Shown: positions 53,803 to 63,829, counted from the first letter of the stretch. The stretch: DNA of 64,000 nucleotides from an uncultured Tateyamaria sp. (GCF_947503415.1 NZ_CANNDS010000001.1:1770501-1834500), one strand, 5' to 3'. The notes: generated from the sequence alone by a model not told the origin. Numbers and translations: made by a program.

Positions 53803-55425
53803 ATGGCCAAGCCCAAGAAAACCCCCCGCCCCAAGGCCCAGACGCCCAAGGGGTTCCGTGACTATTTCGGCACCGACGTCTCGGACCGGGCCGAGATGCT
53901 GCAGGCGATTGCCGGGGTCTACCATCGCTACGGCTTTGACGCGCTGGAATCGAGCGCCGTTGAGACGGTCGAAGCACTGGGCAAGTTCCTGCCCGATGTT
54001 GATCGCCCGAACGAAGGCGTGTTCGCCTGGCAGGAGGAAGACGGCGACTGGCTCGCCCTGCGCTATGACATGACGGCCCCGCTCGCCCGCGTTTATGCCC
54101 AGCACCGCAACGACCTGCCCAACCCTTATCGCCGCTACACGATGGGGCCGGTCTGGCGCAACGAAAAGCCCGGTCCGGGGCGATATCGTCAGTTCTATCA
54201 ATGCGATGCGGATACGGTGGGCACGGCGTCGATGGCTGCGGACGCCGAGATTTGCGCGATGCTGTCAGACACGCTCGAAGCCGTCGGGATCGAGCGCGGC
54301 GACTACGTGATCCGCATCAACAACCGCAAGGTGCTGAATGGTGTGATGGAAGTCGCGGGCCTCGCCGGAGACGACAAGGAGGCGGAACGCAGCATCGTCC
54401 TGCGCGCCATCGACAAGCTCGACCGTCTCGGGCCGGACGGCGTGCGTGCGTTGCTGGGCGAAGGCCGCAAAGACGAGAGCGGGGACTTCACGAAGGGTGC
54501 AAAGCTGGATGACGAGCAAATTGACACAATTATGAGCTTTGTCGCCGCGGGTGAGCGGGTCACCGAAATCCTTGAAAACATCAAACTGATGAAGCAGAAT
54601 TTGCCGGATAATCTTTTCAAAGCATACTTAGACGTCGTCGAGGGCAAGAAACCGGCACCTGTTGCATTTGCTGGCCCATTGGGACCGGAAAACGCTCCTT
54701 CACACCCATCTTTGGTCGCGATCGAAGTCTTGTCTGAAGTGGGGCAAGGGAATGCGTTGTGCGAATCCGCGGTTTCTGAACTCAGAGAGATTCACGAGTT
54801 AGTTTCTATCGCAGGCTATGGCCCCGACCGCATCGTCATCGACCCCTCCGTCGTCCGTGGCTTGGGCTATTACACCGGCCCCGTCTACGAGGCCGAACTC
54901 ACCTTCGACGTCCAGAACGAAAAGGGCCAGACGGTCCAGTTCGGCTCCGTCGCGGGCGGGGGGCGTTACGACGATCTCGTCAAGCGCTTCACGGGACAGG
55001 AAGTGCCCGCCACCGGCGTCTCCATCGGCGTCGACCGCCTGCTTGCCGCCCTGCGCGCCACGAACCGCATTGGCACCACCGAAGCAGGCCCCGTTGTCGT
55101 CACCGTCATGGACCGCGACCGCATGGACGACTACCAGGCGATGGTCGCCGAACTCCGGCAAGCGGGCATCCGGGCCGAGGTCTATCTGGGCAACCCGAAA
55201 AACTTCGGCAACCAGCTCAAATACGCGGACAAGCGCAATGCCCCCATCGCCATCATCGAAGGCGCGGACGAGAAGGCGCGCAGCGTCGTCCAGATCAAGG
55301 ACCTCTACCTTGGTGCGAAAATCGCCGAAACCGCCACGCACGAGGAATGGGCCGAGAACCCCAGCCAGTTCGAAGTGCCCCGCAACCAGATGCTGGCCAA
55401 GGTCCAAGAGATCCTGAACCAATGA
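53803..55425 (+). CDS. hisS: Histidyl-tRNA synthetase, with atypical central segment
   Basis: This class II synthetase charges tRNA-His. It has motif 1 near [19 protein letters not shown], motif 2 in [20 protein letters not shown], the HisA box around [14 protein letters not shown] and motif 3 [13 protein letters not shown], then an anticodon-binding domain. At 540 residues it is longer than the roughly 420-500 usual for the family. Residues about 245-337 (54540-54815) show lower GC and rare TTA codons compared with the flanks, suggesting an inserted or recombined segment. Its stop overlaps hisZ as ATGA. Confidence 0.93.
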   Translation: MAKPKKTPRPKAQTPKGFRDYFGTDVSDRAEMLQAIAGVYHRYGFDALESSAVETVEALGKFLPDVDRPNEGVFAWQEEDGDWLALRYDMTAPLARVYAQHRNDLPNPYRRYTMGPVWRNEKPGPGRYRQFYQCDADTVGTASMAADAEICAMLSDTLEAVGIERGDYVIRINNRKVLNGVMEVAGLAGDDKEAERSIVLRAIDKLDRLGPDGVRALLGEGRKDESGDFTKGAKLDDEQIDTIMSFVAAGERVTEILENIKLMKQNLPDNLFKAYLDVVEGKKPAPVAFAGPLGPENAPSHPSLVAIEVLSEVGQGNALCESAVSELREIHELVSIAGYGPDRIVIDPSVVRGLGYYTGPVYEAELTFDVQNEKGQTVQFGSVAGGGRYDDLVKRFTGQEVPATGVSIGVDRLLAALRATNRIGTTEAGPVVVTVMDRDRMDDYQAMVAELRQAGIRAEVYLGNPKNFGNQLKYADKRNAPIAIIEGADEKARSVVQIKDLYLGAKIAETATHEEWAENPSQFEVPRNQMLAKVQEILNQ

Positions 55426-56492
55426 CCCAAGCACGCCAACGGGCGTATGCCCTGCGGGATCACTTCGTGGCGCAGGGTGCCCAGGCGGTTGAACCGCCAA
55501 TCCTGCAACCGGCGGACCTGCTCCTTGACCTGTATGGCGAAGACATCCGCGCGCGCGCCTACGTCACCACCGACGCCCTGCGCGGCGAACAGATGTTGCG
55601 CCCTGATTTCACCGTGCCCGTGGTGCAGATGCACATGGACACCGGCGCAGAACCGGCGCGCTACACCTACGCGGGCGAGGTATTCAGACGGCAGGAAGAC
55701 GACCCCGACCGCGCCAATGAATACCTGCAAGTGGGCTACGAGGTTTTTGACCGCACCGACCCGGCGGCGGCAGATGCCGAGGTGTTCGCCCTGATCACTG
55801 ACGCCACCCAGGGGCTCAACCTGCGTGCTGCCACCGGCGATATCGGCATCCTCATGGCCGCCGTTGACGGGCTCGACACCAGCGACCGGCGCAAGGCCGC
55901 CTTGCGCCGCCACATCTGGCGCCCCCGCCGGTTCCGGGCGCTGCTCGACCGCTTCTCGGGTCGCAGCCCCGTCCCCGAAACCCGCGCCGCCCTGCTTGCA
56001 GGCAACGCCAAAACCGACGCCCCTCTGACAGGCCTGCGCAGCCAGTCCGAGATCGACGCGCGGATCAATGCTCTGCACGAGGACGCCGCTGAACCGCCCC
56101 TCTCAAAAGCGCAAATGGATTGCCTCGACGCGCTGTTGAACGTCCGCGAAACGCTGCCCTTTGCGCTGGCGCAGATGCACGACCTCTGCGTTGACCTGCC
56201 CGCCATCCGCGCGGCGGTCAAACGCGTGGATGCCCGCGCTGAGGCGCTGAGCGCACGTGGCATCGACGTGGACGCGCTGGGGTTCGAGGCGAGCTTCGGC
56301 CGTACCTCAATGGAATACTACGACGGCTTCGTCTTTGGCCTCTACGCCGAAGGGCGCCCCGACCTGCCGCCCGTCGCGTCCGGCGGTCGCTACGACGCGC
56401 TGACCCGCCGCCTCGGCGCAGGGCAGGAAATCCCGGCTGTGGGGGCCGTTATCCGTCCGGGCCTGTTGGTCGAGTTGGAGGGCGCGCCATGA
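55422..56492 (+). CDS. hisZ: ATP phosphoribosyltransferase regulatory subunit
   Basis: This 356-residue HisRS-like paralogue serves as regulatory subunit of short-form HisG. Its class II fold segments are [35 protein letters not shown] and [15 protein letters not shown]; the His-binding loop ends [16 protein letters not shown] with [15 protein letters not shown]. It lacks the anticodon domain of HisS. ATG 55422 overlaps the hisS stop; hisG follows with another ATGA overlap, so the three genes are coupled. Confidence 0.93.
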   Translation: MTQARQRAYALRDHFVAQGAQAVEPPILQPADLLLDLYGEDIRARAYVTTDALRGEQMLRPDFTVPVVQMHMDTGAEPARYTYAGEVFRRQEDDPDRANEYLQVGYEVFDRTDPAAADAEVFALITDATQGLNLRAATGDIGILMAAVDGLDTSDRRKAALRRHIWRPRRFRALLDRFSGRSPVPETRAALLAGNAKTDAPLTGLRSQSEIDARINALHEDAAEPPLSKAQMDCLDALLNVRETLPFALAQMHDLCVDLPAIRAAVKRVDARAEALSARGIDVDALGFEASFGRTSMEYYDGFVFGLYAEGRPDLPPVASGGRYDALTRRLGAGQEIPAVGAVIRPGLLVELEGAP

Positions 56493-57181
56493 TCAAGCTG
56501 GGTGTGCCGTCCAAGGGGCGGTTGATGGAAAAGACGTTCCAGTGGTTCGACAAGCGCGGCATCACGCTGACCCGCACCGGGTCGGATCGCGAATATGCGG
56601 GCGCTGTCGAAGGCATCGACGGGGTGTCGCTGGTGCTGCTATCGGCGGGCGAAGTGCCCCGCGAACTGGCTGCCGGGCGCATCCATCTGGGCGTCACCGG
56701 CACCGACCTCATCCATGAAAAACTCCCCCTCTGGGAACAGCAGGTCGAACCGATGGCCGAGATGGGCTTTGGCCACGCCGACCTGATCATCGCCGTGCCG
56801 CAGGCGTGGACGGATGTGGACCTGACGGACGATCTGGATGCTGCCGCCGCCGCCTTCCGCGCGGCCCACGGCTTCCGCTTGCGTATTGCCACCAAGTATC
56901 ACCGTCTTGTGCGCGATTTCCTGCGCGACGCAGGGGTCGCCGACTATGCCCTCGTGGACAGTCAGGGGGCCACCGAAGGGACCGTGGCGAACGAAACGGC
57001 AGAGGCCATCGCCGACATCACTTCGTCGGGCGAAACCCTGCGCGCCAACCACCTCAAGATCCTGAGTGACGGTCTGATCCTCGCCAGTCAGGCGACCCTC
57101 TGGCGGTCCCGCGTGGCCGACGTTTCGGAGGATGACCGCGCTACCTTGGGCCATCTGCTCGCCCGTCTCGACGCAAGCTGA
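56489..57181 (+). CDS. hisG: ATP phosphoribosyltransferase, short form
   Basis: This 230-residue enzyme catalyses the first step of histidine synthesis. It has the short form that lacks the C-terminal regulatory domain and therefore needs HisZ, which is encoded just upstream. Visible motifs are KLGVPSKGRLMEKTFQWF and the PRPP-binding strand-loop around YALVDSQGATEGTVANETAEAI. ATG 56489 overlaps the hisZ stop. A candidate terminator (57208-57231) and a nested inverted repeat (57274-57318) follow. Confidence 0.95.
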   Translation: MIKLGVPSKGRLMEKTFQWFDKRGITLTRTGSDREYAGAVEGIDGVSLVLLSAGEVPRELAAGRIHLGVTGTDLIHEKLPLWEQQVEPMAEMGFGHADLIIAVPQAWTDVDLTDDLDAAAAAFRAAHGFRLRIATKYHRLVRDFLRDAGVADYALVDSQGATEGTVANETAEAIADITSSGETLRANHLKILSDGLILASQATLWRSRVADVSEDDRATLGHLLARLDAS

Positions 57182-57207
57182 GCCAAATCTCTAACAATTG
57201 TTACGCA

Positions 57208-57231
57208 GCCCGCAGGAACTTTTGCGCGGGC
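57208..57231. terminator. Hairpin after hisG
   Basis: GCCCGC (57208-57213), a 12-nt loop and GCGGGC (57226-57231) pair perfectly shortly after the hisG stop. No T tract follows on the plus strand, so termination is a guess. Confidence 0.35.
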
Positions 57232-57273
57232 CGTAAGTCAGGCATGCTTTAATGGGACACCGCAGGGCAAAGT

Positions 57274-57318
57274 GGACAGTTTCGCAAAATGCGGCCCCAA
57301 AACCGCACCGAACTGTCC
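57274..57318. repeat. Nested inverted repeat between hisG and the DUF1489 gene
   Basis: GGACAGTT (57274-57281) and AACTGTCC (57311-57318) enclose an inner TGCGG/CCGCA stem (57290-57294 and 57303-57307). It lies between two convergent genes and may terminate both. Confidence 0.5.
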
Positions 57319-57333
57319 GTTAACTCAAGCGCC

Positions 57334-57765
57334 CTACAGCACCCCAATCTCGGCCAGCGCCCGGTTCAATTCGACCGGCAACGGCTCCTCCCGCTCGCGC
57401 CCTTTCGGCAGGTCCGGCGGAGTGTCTTCCGGCTTCAAATACCGCCATCCCTGAAACGGCCGCTTCAACGCCGATTGCACCCGCACCAGTTCCGGGTCCG
57501 ACACAATGGCGCATCGCCGAATGCCGTCACTGCCAATCACCTCGTCCAGCCGAATAACGCGCTGGCGACAGGTCAGAACGCCCTTGACGACCCAGAAAAT
57601 CGACCCGCCATTCAGGATTTCGGCCTCGCGTTTTGGCCACATCCGGGTGACATGACGCGGGTAGCCGTCCGCCGTCTGCGCACGCTTGGTCTGCTGCCAA
57701 GCGGCCAGATCGTCATAGGTCTCGCTGCCCACGGACAGCTTGATCAGGTTGATGTACTTATCCAC
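57334..57765 (-). CDS. DUF1489 family protein
   Basis: This 143-residue protein matches DUF1489, which is largely confined to alphaproteobacteria: DKYINLIKLSVGSETYDDLAAW, TRMWPKREAEILNGGSIFWV and RCAIVSDPELVRVQSALKRPFQGWRYL. Function is unknown. The likely start is GTG 57765, as the family begins there. It is divergent from nrdJ across 152 nt. The start codon region coincidentally contains a DnaA-box sequence. Confidence 0.85.
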   Translation of the reverse strand: MDKYINLIKLSVGSETYDDLAAWQQTKRAQTADGYPRHVTRMWPKREAEILNGGSIFWVVKGVLTCRQRVIRLDEVIGSDGIRRCAIVSDPELVRVQSALKRPFQGWRYLKPEDTPPDLPKGREREEPLPVELNRALAEIGVL

Positions 57766-57782
57766 AGAGTCGTCCCCAAGCC

Positions 57783-57798
57783 ACACCCTATATTGTAG
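57783..57798 (+). promoter_or_regulatory. NrdR-box-like site upstream of nrdJ
   Basis: ACACCCTATATTGTAG resembles the NrdR consensus, with the ACAC half and ATATTGT retained. It lies in the DUF1489-nrdJ gap. A second box at the usual helical spacing is not convincing. Confidence 0.3.
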
Positions 57799-57917
57799 CG
57801 CGCATGGCCGCAGGTGCAATGTGTGGGGTTTAGGGTAGCGAAGTGCCGCTATCTGCGGTAGCGTGGTTTCCTGCCAAAGGGACCGACAGATTCGGCCCTC
57901 GCCATGGGGATGCTTTG

Positions 57918-60206
57918 ATGACACGTTTCGCCGCGCCGATCGCTGAACAGATCTGGGACATGAAATACCGCTTCAAGGATGCGGACGGCACCCCCATCGA
58001 CACCACGGTCGAAGACAGCTGGCGGCGCATTGCCCGCGATCTGGCGAAGGTGGAAAAAGACCCCGCCAAGTGGGAAGACACGTTTTATAACGCCTTGGAA
58101 GACTTCAAGTTTCTGCCCGCCGGCCGCATCACCGCGGGGGCAGGCACGGCCCGTTCCGTCACCCTGTTCAACTGCTTCGTCATGGGCACGATCCCCGACA
58201 GCATGGGTGGCATCTTCGAGATGTTGAAGGAGGCGGCCCTGACCATGCAGCAGGGCGGCGGCATCGGCTACGATTTCTCGACCATCCGGCCCAAAGGGGC
58301 AGGGGTCAAAGGCGTGGCCGCCGACGCCTCCGGACCCCTTAGTTTTATGGACGTTTGGGACGCCATGTGCCGCACGATCATGTCCGCCGGATCGCGCCGC
58401 GGGGCCATGATGGCGACCATGCGCTGCGACCATCCGGACATCGAGGATTTCATTACCGCCAAATCCGACGCCGCCCGCCTGCGCATGTTCAATGTGTCCG
58501 TGCTGGTGACAGACCCGTTCATGGAAGCGGTCAAGGCCGACGGATCGTGGGATCTGGAGTTCGAAGGCACCGTCTACAAGACCGTACAGGCGCGCGATCT
58601 GTGGAACGGCATCATGAAATCGACCTACGATTACGCCGAACCCGGTGTGATCTTCATTGACCGCATAAACGCCGCCAACAACCTGAATTATTGCGAGACA
58701 ATCGCCGCCACGAACCCCTGTGGTGAACAACCCCTTCCGCCGTACGGCGCGTGCCTTCTGGGGTCGATCAACCTGGCGCGCCTGGTCAGTCAACCCTTTG
58801 AAGGGAATGCGGAATTGGACGGGGATGCGATGGCCGACCTGGTCGCCACCGCGGTGCGGATGATGGACAATGTGGTCGACGCCTCGCGCTTCCCTCTCGA
58901 TGCACAAGCGCGAGAAGCCGCCGCCAAACGGCGCATCGGTCTGGGCGTCACCGGGCTGGCCGACGCTCTCTTGATGCTGGGCCTGCGCTATGGCTCGGAC
59001 GAGGCAGCGGCACAGACCGAGGCATGGCTCAAAGCCATCGCCCGTGCGTCGTATCTCGCCTCGGTGGACCTCGCCAAGGAAAAGGGTGCCTTCCCGCTGT
59101 TCGACGCCGAAGGGTATCTGGCAAGCGGCACCATGCAGGCGATGGACGAAGACGTGCGCGACGCCATTGCCGAATACGGCATCCGCAACGCGCTCCTGAC
59201 CTCCATCGCGCCCACAGGCACGATCAGCCTTTATGCCGGCAACGTGTCGTCGGGGATCGAACCGGTCTTTGCCTATGCCTACACCCGCAAGGTTTTGCAA
59301 AAGGACGGCAGCCGGACCGAGGAGGAAGTAGTTGATTACGCTGTACAAATGTGGCGCGACAAGTTCGGCGATGCGGAGCTGCCCGACTATTTCGTGAACG
59401 CACAAACGCTGGCCCCGTCGGATCACGTCAAGATGCAGGCGGCCGCGCAGAAGTGGGTGGACTCGTCGATCTCCAAAACCATCAACTGCCCGGAAGACAT
59501 CAGCTTTGACGCGTTCAAGGATGTCTACATGCAGGCGTGGGACACGGGCTGCAAAGGGTGTACGACCTACCGCCCGAACGCGGTGACGGGATCCGTACTG
59601 ACGGTGGCCGAGGACAAGCCCAAGGAAGCGTCCGTCCTCGCAAACGATGACTCTGAACCGCTGCAACCCCATGGTGATGTGATCTATATGGCCGAACCGC
59701 TGGACCGGCCCAACGCCTTGGAAGGAAACACGTATAAGGTCAAATGGCCTGACAGCGAACACGCGCTTTATATCACCATCAACGATCTGGTGATCGGCGG
59801 TCACCGTCGCCCGTTTGAAGTGTTCATCAACTCCAAGAACATGGAGCATTTCGCCTGGACTGTAGCGCTGACACGCATGATCTCTGCCGTGTTCCGGCGG
59901 GGAGGGGACGTGAGTTTTGTGGTTGAGGAACTCAAGGCGGTGTTCGACCCGCGTGGTGGCGCGTGGATGCAGGGCAAATATATCCCATCGATCCTTGCGG
60001 CGATTGGCGGCGTGATCGAACAGCACATGATCGCGACCGGCTTCATTGAGGGTGAAGGCATGGGCCTCAAATCCGATCCAAAGGCTGAGGTCGTGGGACT
60101 TGATGCGCCGCGTGGCAAGTCGTGTTCAAGCTGCGGCAGTTTCGAAATGCGGATGATTGAAGGATGCATGACCTGCGCATCTTGCGGCTTTTCGAAGTGT
60201 GGGTAG
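57918..60206 (+). CDS. nrdJ: Vitamin B12-dependent ribonucleotide reductase
   Basis: This 762-residue class II enzyme makes deoxyribonucleotides with adenosylcobalamin. The 10-stranded barrel motifs are present: SVTLFNCFVMGTIPDSMGGI, QQGGGIGYDFSTIRPKGAGV, the active-site NPCGEQPLPPYGACLLGSINL and SIAPTGTISLYAGNVSSGIE. The C-terminus is Cys-rich (SCSSCGSFEM, GCMTCASCGFSKCG), as in NrdJ proteins that use thioredoxin. ATG 57918 was chosen as the family N-terminus MTRFAAPIAEQIW; ATG 57913 is out of frame. It is the only ribonucleotide reductase in this window. Confidence 0.95.
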   Translation: MTRFAAPIAEQIWDMKYRFKDADGTPIDTTVEDSWRRIARDLAKVEKDPAKWEDTFYNALEDFKFLPAGRITAGAGTARSVTLFNCFVMGTIPDSMGGIFEMLKEAALTMQQGGGIGYDFSTIRPKGAGVKGVAADASGPLSFMDVWDAMCRTIMSAGSRRGAMMATMRCDHPDIEDFITAKSDAARLRMFNVSVLVTDPFMEAVKADGSWDLEFEGTVYKTVQARDLWNGIMKSTYDYAEPGVIFIDRINAANNLNYCETIAATNPCGEQPLPPYGACLLGSINLARLVSQPFEGNAELDGDAMADLVATAVRMMDNVVDASRFPLDAQAREAAAKRRIGLGVTGLADALLMLGLRYGSDEAAAQTEAWLKAIARASYLASVDLAKEKGAFPLFDAEGYLASGTMQAMDEDVRDAIAEYGIRNALLTSIAPTGTISLYAGNVSSGIEPVFAYAYTRKVLQKDGSRTEEEVVDYAVQMWRDKFGDAELPDYFVNAQTLAPSDHVKMQAAAQKWVDSSISKTINCPEDISFDAFKDVYMQAWDTGCKGCTTYRPNAVTGSVLTVAEDKPKEASVLANDDSEPLQPHGDVIYMAEPLDRPNALEGNTYKVKWPDSEHALYITINDLVIGGHRRPFEVFINSKNMEHFAWTVALTRMISAVFRRGGDVSFVVEELKAVFDPRGGAWMQGKYIPSILAAIGGVIEQHMIATGFIEGEGMGLKSDPKAEVVGLDAPRGKSCSSCGSFEMRMIEGCMTCASCGFSKCG

Positions 60207-61165
60207 CTTAATGAGACTGCATGTTCGGCGATGGCGGTAGGCAATTCAGGACCACCTTAACTGAACTACCTTCCATGCGCCCATTCTGTCCGTGCTGTTT
60301 TCTGCTAACGCGTTGATGTTATTAGAAACAGATCAGGGCAGCGCTGAAGTGGGTGCTCGTATCGATCTTAACGGCGATCATTCTGCCGAAGTTGATTGAA
60401 GGATCACTTTGGTCGTTGGCGGGCTCAAAGTCTTCAGAACCTTTCAAATCGGTCTGCCGCGCCAAGTCGGTATCGGCGTTCTGCGGCCAGTGGAGTTTGA
60501 TGAGGCAGACCAATTGTGATTGATCGACTGACCATCATGGCCGAGAGCAGCATGCATGCCATGTCTTCTGAGGAAAAAATGGAGGCGTTGTACCTAGCAA
60601 AGGCAGAATACGATGGTGGTTGCCGGTCACAATTGAATGCCGCCTCCGTGGCATCGTCAAAATGACCCTAGCCGCCTAGTTTGTGACCAGCAGCTTGAAA
60701 ACTACTTCCTCAATGTTGCAGTTTTGGGCGGCCTTTAGCGGCTCAAGTGGCGCGTTGCGGCCCTTAACCCTGATGGGCACAAGCGGGTTACGCTGTCGCG
60801 AACAGTTGTGTCTCCAAATTCGACTTTTTAACCTCGACCGGAGGTAATTTTCAGGACTGGAAAGCTTCAGGCAACCGCAAGACATTGACGCGCAACGCTG
60901 TTTTTTGAATTGCAAGAGGATCACTAAGCCGCTTGATACCCCATCAGCCCTGTAAAGTGATTACTCAATTGCTTTGTCGAAGGCTTCCGTGCCGTCTTTC
61001 ATAACCGATCGACGGAGTTTCAGCCTGCCCAGATGTGAGCCAAAAATTTCAGTTAAAACTTAGGCAATTAGATGTCGGCTGACTGCGAGAATTCACGTTT
61101 TTTCAGCGACTGTGCAACTAGCTTGTTCCTTTAACCGACCCGCCGGAACACTGGGCCAATTTCGA
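60207..61165. other. Gene-poor interval between nrdJ and the GGDEF-EAL gene
   Basis: No convincing gene is present in these 960 bases, whose AT content is higher than that of the flanks. A 42-codon frame (60537-60665, MAESSMHAMSSEEKMEAL) and a frame interrupted by one TGA (about 60270-60510, with the EF-hand-like stretch RIDLNGDHSAEVD) could be remnants of coding DNA. There is no tRNA, palindromic repeat of the other families, or inverted terminal repeat visible. Confidence 0.5.
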
Positions 61166-63541
61166 ATGAATTATGCTTTAACGTCTGTCACGACCTTCGT
61201 TCGCCGCGCAATTGGACTGGACGATATCTCGCTCGAGACAATGCCTGTTGATGCCGCCAATCGATTGCGGAAGCTGCAGATGCGCGGCGCGATCGAACAG
61301 ATGCGGGTGTTTGTGATCGGCAATACGTTTTTCGCCCCGGTCCTCGCGTTTCAGGCGTGGGGTGCGGGCGTAAATGGCATGGTGCTTGGTTGGACTGCCG
61401 TCATGCTTGCTTTCTCTTGGTGGCTTTTTTGGGCTTGGCTTTCCAGTTACCGAACGGATGGGCATGCTTCGGACATGACGCGCTTTGTCACCGAGACGAA
61501 AATCAACGCATCCATTTGGTGCCTCGGGTTCGTGTTGTTCTTTCCGTTTGCCGATGGGGATTCGAAAACGGTCTTGACCTCAGTCATGGTGGGAAGCCTC
61601 GCCCTGGGAACGATCGGGTTCGCTCATGCCCCAATCGCCGCGTTCTGGTATCTGGCCATTCAAGCCACGACGCTCATTTCAGTCCCAACCCTGTATTCCA
61701 TTGCCAAGGGAACGTCTCAGGACCTGTTGCTTGGGGTTTTGGCAGTGGTCGCGTCGGCCGCAATTTTCAACGCAACGCTGGAACGTGCCAAGGAACAGAT
61801 GCGTGCGTTCAAAAACCATGAGGCGCTGGCGCACAAGACCGAAGTCGTTGATCTCTTGCTGAAAGACTACGAAGAACATGGCAATGAATGGATTTGGCGC
61901 ACCGATGCAAAGGGAAAGCTGGTCAGTTGCCCGTCCCAAATTCTCGAACTTCTGAGCGTTGATGATGGCGCGGTGGAGGGCGCCGACCTCATCCACACCA
62001 TTGGCAATTCCATTGAGCCGGATCACCAGTCAGAAGTCGGTAAGGTGCAGAAAGCCTTCGACGAAAAGGTTGACTTGCACAATGTCGTTCTGCCCTTGAG
62101 GTCGCGGTCAGACGGTGCCGTCAAGTGGATCGTGATGAAAGGTCGACCTCAGTATGAAGATGCTGGTTACGCTGGTTTCAGGGGTATTTTCGCAGATGCG
62201 ACAGCAACCATAGAAGCAAATCGCCATGTTGAGTTCCTAGCAAAACACGACCCTCTTACCCAAGTCTACAACCGAAATTATGTGCAGGCTTTTCTCGAAG
62301 ATCTGGACCCGGAAAGGGACCATGCAATTATTTTCCAGATCGACCTAGATGGTTTCAAGCAGGTCAATGACGGCTACGGTCATACCGTCGGTGACAAGTT
62401 GCTTCAGGTGATGGCGGAGCGGCTAAAGGCCGCCGTCGACGGGGCGTCAAAAGTCGCCCGCTTGGGAGGCGACGAATTTTTGGTCATTTGCAAACTGAAG
62501 GCCGATGAAATGCTGATCGCTCAGGATCAAATCGGACAACGACTGTTGGAAAGCATGTCGAAGCCCTTTGACATTGATCATCTGGAGATCGGATTGTCTG
62601 GCTCCGTCGGTATCGCAAAATTCCCTCAGGACACTGACCAAGGGTCCACTTTGCTCAGTCAGGTCGATCTCGCGCTGTATGCAGCAAAACGGGGTGGGCG
62701 AAACAGATGCGTCGCCTTCGTAAGCAACATGATGGATGGTGTGCAAAAGCGGATCATCGTGACTGAACGCCTTCGTAAAGCTGTGCAGGCCGGATCAATC
62801 GAGTCCTACTACCAGCCGCAGCACTGCGCGCAGAGCGGACGCATGATCGGTGCCGAGGCATTGGCGCGATGGTATGATCCCGAGCTTGGTTTTGTAGCGC
62901 CCGACTTGTTCATTTCTATCGCTGAGGAAACGGGCTTGATCCACGAACTTGGCGAGCAATTGCTTCGGCGGGCCTGTTTGGATGCCTTGAAGTGGGCGCC
63001 CCAGGAAGATGGTACACCGCTCATGTTGGCGGTGAACCTGTCCCCGGTTGAAGTTATGCGCAGCAATGTCGCGCAGAAGATTCAACGCATTCTCGACGAA
63101 ACAAAATTCCCCGCAACGCGACTTGAAGTGGAGATCACCGAGGGTGTCTTGATCGATGATGTTCCGGCAACGAAGTTTCTTTTGGAGGAACTCTCTGATG
63201 CAGGTATCACCATCGCATTGGATGATTTCGGGACCGGCTATTCGTCGTTGAGCTACGTGCGGGCCTTGCCACTCAACCGGCTAAAAATTGATCGCTCATT
63301 CGTGTTTGGTATCGAAGAGCCCGAAGCACAATCGATCATTTCCACCATAGTCGGTTTAAGCGAACGCCTGAACCTTGAGGTTGTCGCCGAAGGTGTCGAA
63401 ACGCAAAAAGGCGTCGAGATCCTGGGCAAGCTGGGATGTGACGTATTGCAGGGCTATTACTTTTCGCGACCGCTCGCTGCAAAGGACTTTGAAGAACTGA
63501 CTTTTGGTCAAAAACGTTTGAGCGGCGACAAAACCGCGTAG
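61166..63541 (+). CDS. Membrane GGDEF-EAL protein (c-di-GMP turnover)
   Basis: From ATG 61166 the protein has 791 residues; GTG 61112 is an alternative start. About six membrane helices span residues 45-205, then a PAS-like segment (about 235-350), a GGDEF domain with intact GGDEF (434-438, RLGGDEFLVI) and an EAL domain with AEALARWY (EAL 564-566) and LDDFGTGYSSL. Both catalytic signatures are canonical, so it may make and break c-di-GMP. The RxxD inhibitory site is not visible. It stands alone with no operon partner. The signal sensed by the membrane part is unknown. Confidence 0.93.
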   Translation: MNYALTSVTTFVRRAIGLDDISLETMPVDAANRLRKLQMRGAIEQMRVFVIGNTFFAPVLAFQAWGAGVNGMVLGWTAVMLAFSWWLFWAWLSSYRTDGHASDMTRFVTETKINASIWCLGFVLFFPFADGDSKTVLTSVMVGSLALGTIGFAHAPIAAFWYLAIQATTLISVPTLYSIAKGTSQDLLLGVLAVVASAAIFNATLERAKEQMRAFKNHEALAHKTEVVDLLLKDYEEHGNEWIWRTDAKGKLVSCPSQILELLSVDDGAVEGADLIHTIGNSIEPDHQSEVGKVQKAFDEKVDLHNVVLPLRSRSDGAVKWIVMKGRPQYEDAGYAGFRGIFADATATIEANRHVEFLAKHDPLTQVYNRNYVQAFLEDLDPERDHAIIFQIDLDGFKQVNDGYGHTVGDKLLQVMAERLKAAVDGASKVARLGGDEFLVICKLKADEMLIAQDQIGQRLLESMSKPFDIDHLEIGLSGSVGIAKFPQDTDQGSTLLSQVDLALYAAKRGGRNRCVAFVSNMMDGVQKRIIVTERLRKAVQAGSIESYYQPQHCAQSGRMIGAEALARWYDPELGFVAPDLFISIAEETGLIHELGEQLLRRACLDALKWAPQEDGTPLMLAVNLSPVEVMRSNVAQKIQRILDETKFPATRLEVEITEGVLIDDVPATKFLLEELSDAGITIALDDFGTGYSSLSYVRALPLNRLKIDRSFVFGIEEPEAQSIISTIVGLSERLNLEVVAEGVETQKGVEILGKLGCDVLQGYYFSRPLAAKDFEELTFGQKRLSGDKTA

Positions 63542-63577
63542 GGCTGAAGCATCGACCGCATCGCAATAACGTATGGC

Positions 63578-63829
63578 TTGCCCGTTATTATGCGGACCGA
63601 TTTCGGCATTCTGGCGGATTGGGTATTCCGGCAAATCCCCCACATCATACGGGTTCCATGTTTTTGTGCGTTCGCCATCGGCGTACTTGGCGTCTTCGTC
63701 TCGTGTCCGCCGCCCGTGTCTTTCGCTGCAATCGGAGCGTTTTATGCGCATAACTTCGGCATATTGGATTTTTTGGCGGAAGCGCTTTACCAGACTGGAG
63801 GACTGTCGGGCATGTTTACCTTAGGGTAG
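63578..63829 (+). CDS. Small hypothetical membrane protein (uncertain)
   Basis: A frame of about 80 codons begins near 63578 (TTG) or at the in-frame ATG 63590 and encodes one or two hydrophobic segments (VPCFCAFAIGVLGVFVS and PVSFAAIGAFYAHNF). No ribosome-binding site is clear and another frame of similar length overlaps it. It is a tentative gene only. Confidence 0.3.
   Translation: MPVIMRTDFGILADWVFRQIPHIIRVPCFCAFAIGVLGVFVSCPPPVSFAAIGAFYAHNFGILDFLAEALYQTGGLSGMFTLG

Noticed and set aside
57758..57766. TTATCCACA DnaA-box match
   Set aside because: It overlaps the GTG start and second codons of the DUF1489 gene (GTGGATAAG), so coding constraint explains it.
57766..57917. Cobalamin riboswitch upstream of nrdJ
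   Set aside because: The gap is only 152 nt and no B12-box-like GCCACTG sequence is seen.
57849..60026. Very long open frame (about 725 codons) on the minus strand opposite nrdJ
   Set aside because: It is a shadow of the GC-rich codon bias of nrdJ. Its translation is rich in His, Arg and Gly with no domain, while the plus strand encodes a complete NrdJ.
60322..60513. 63-codon minus-strand frame
   Set aside because: It depends on a TTG start without a ribosome-binding site, and no family or hydrophobic pattern supports it.
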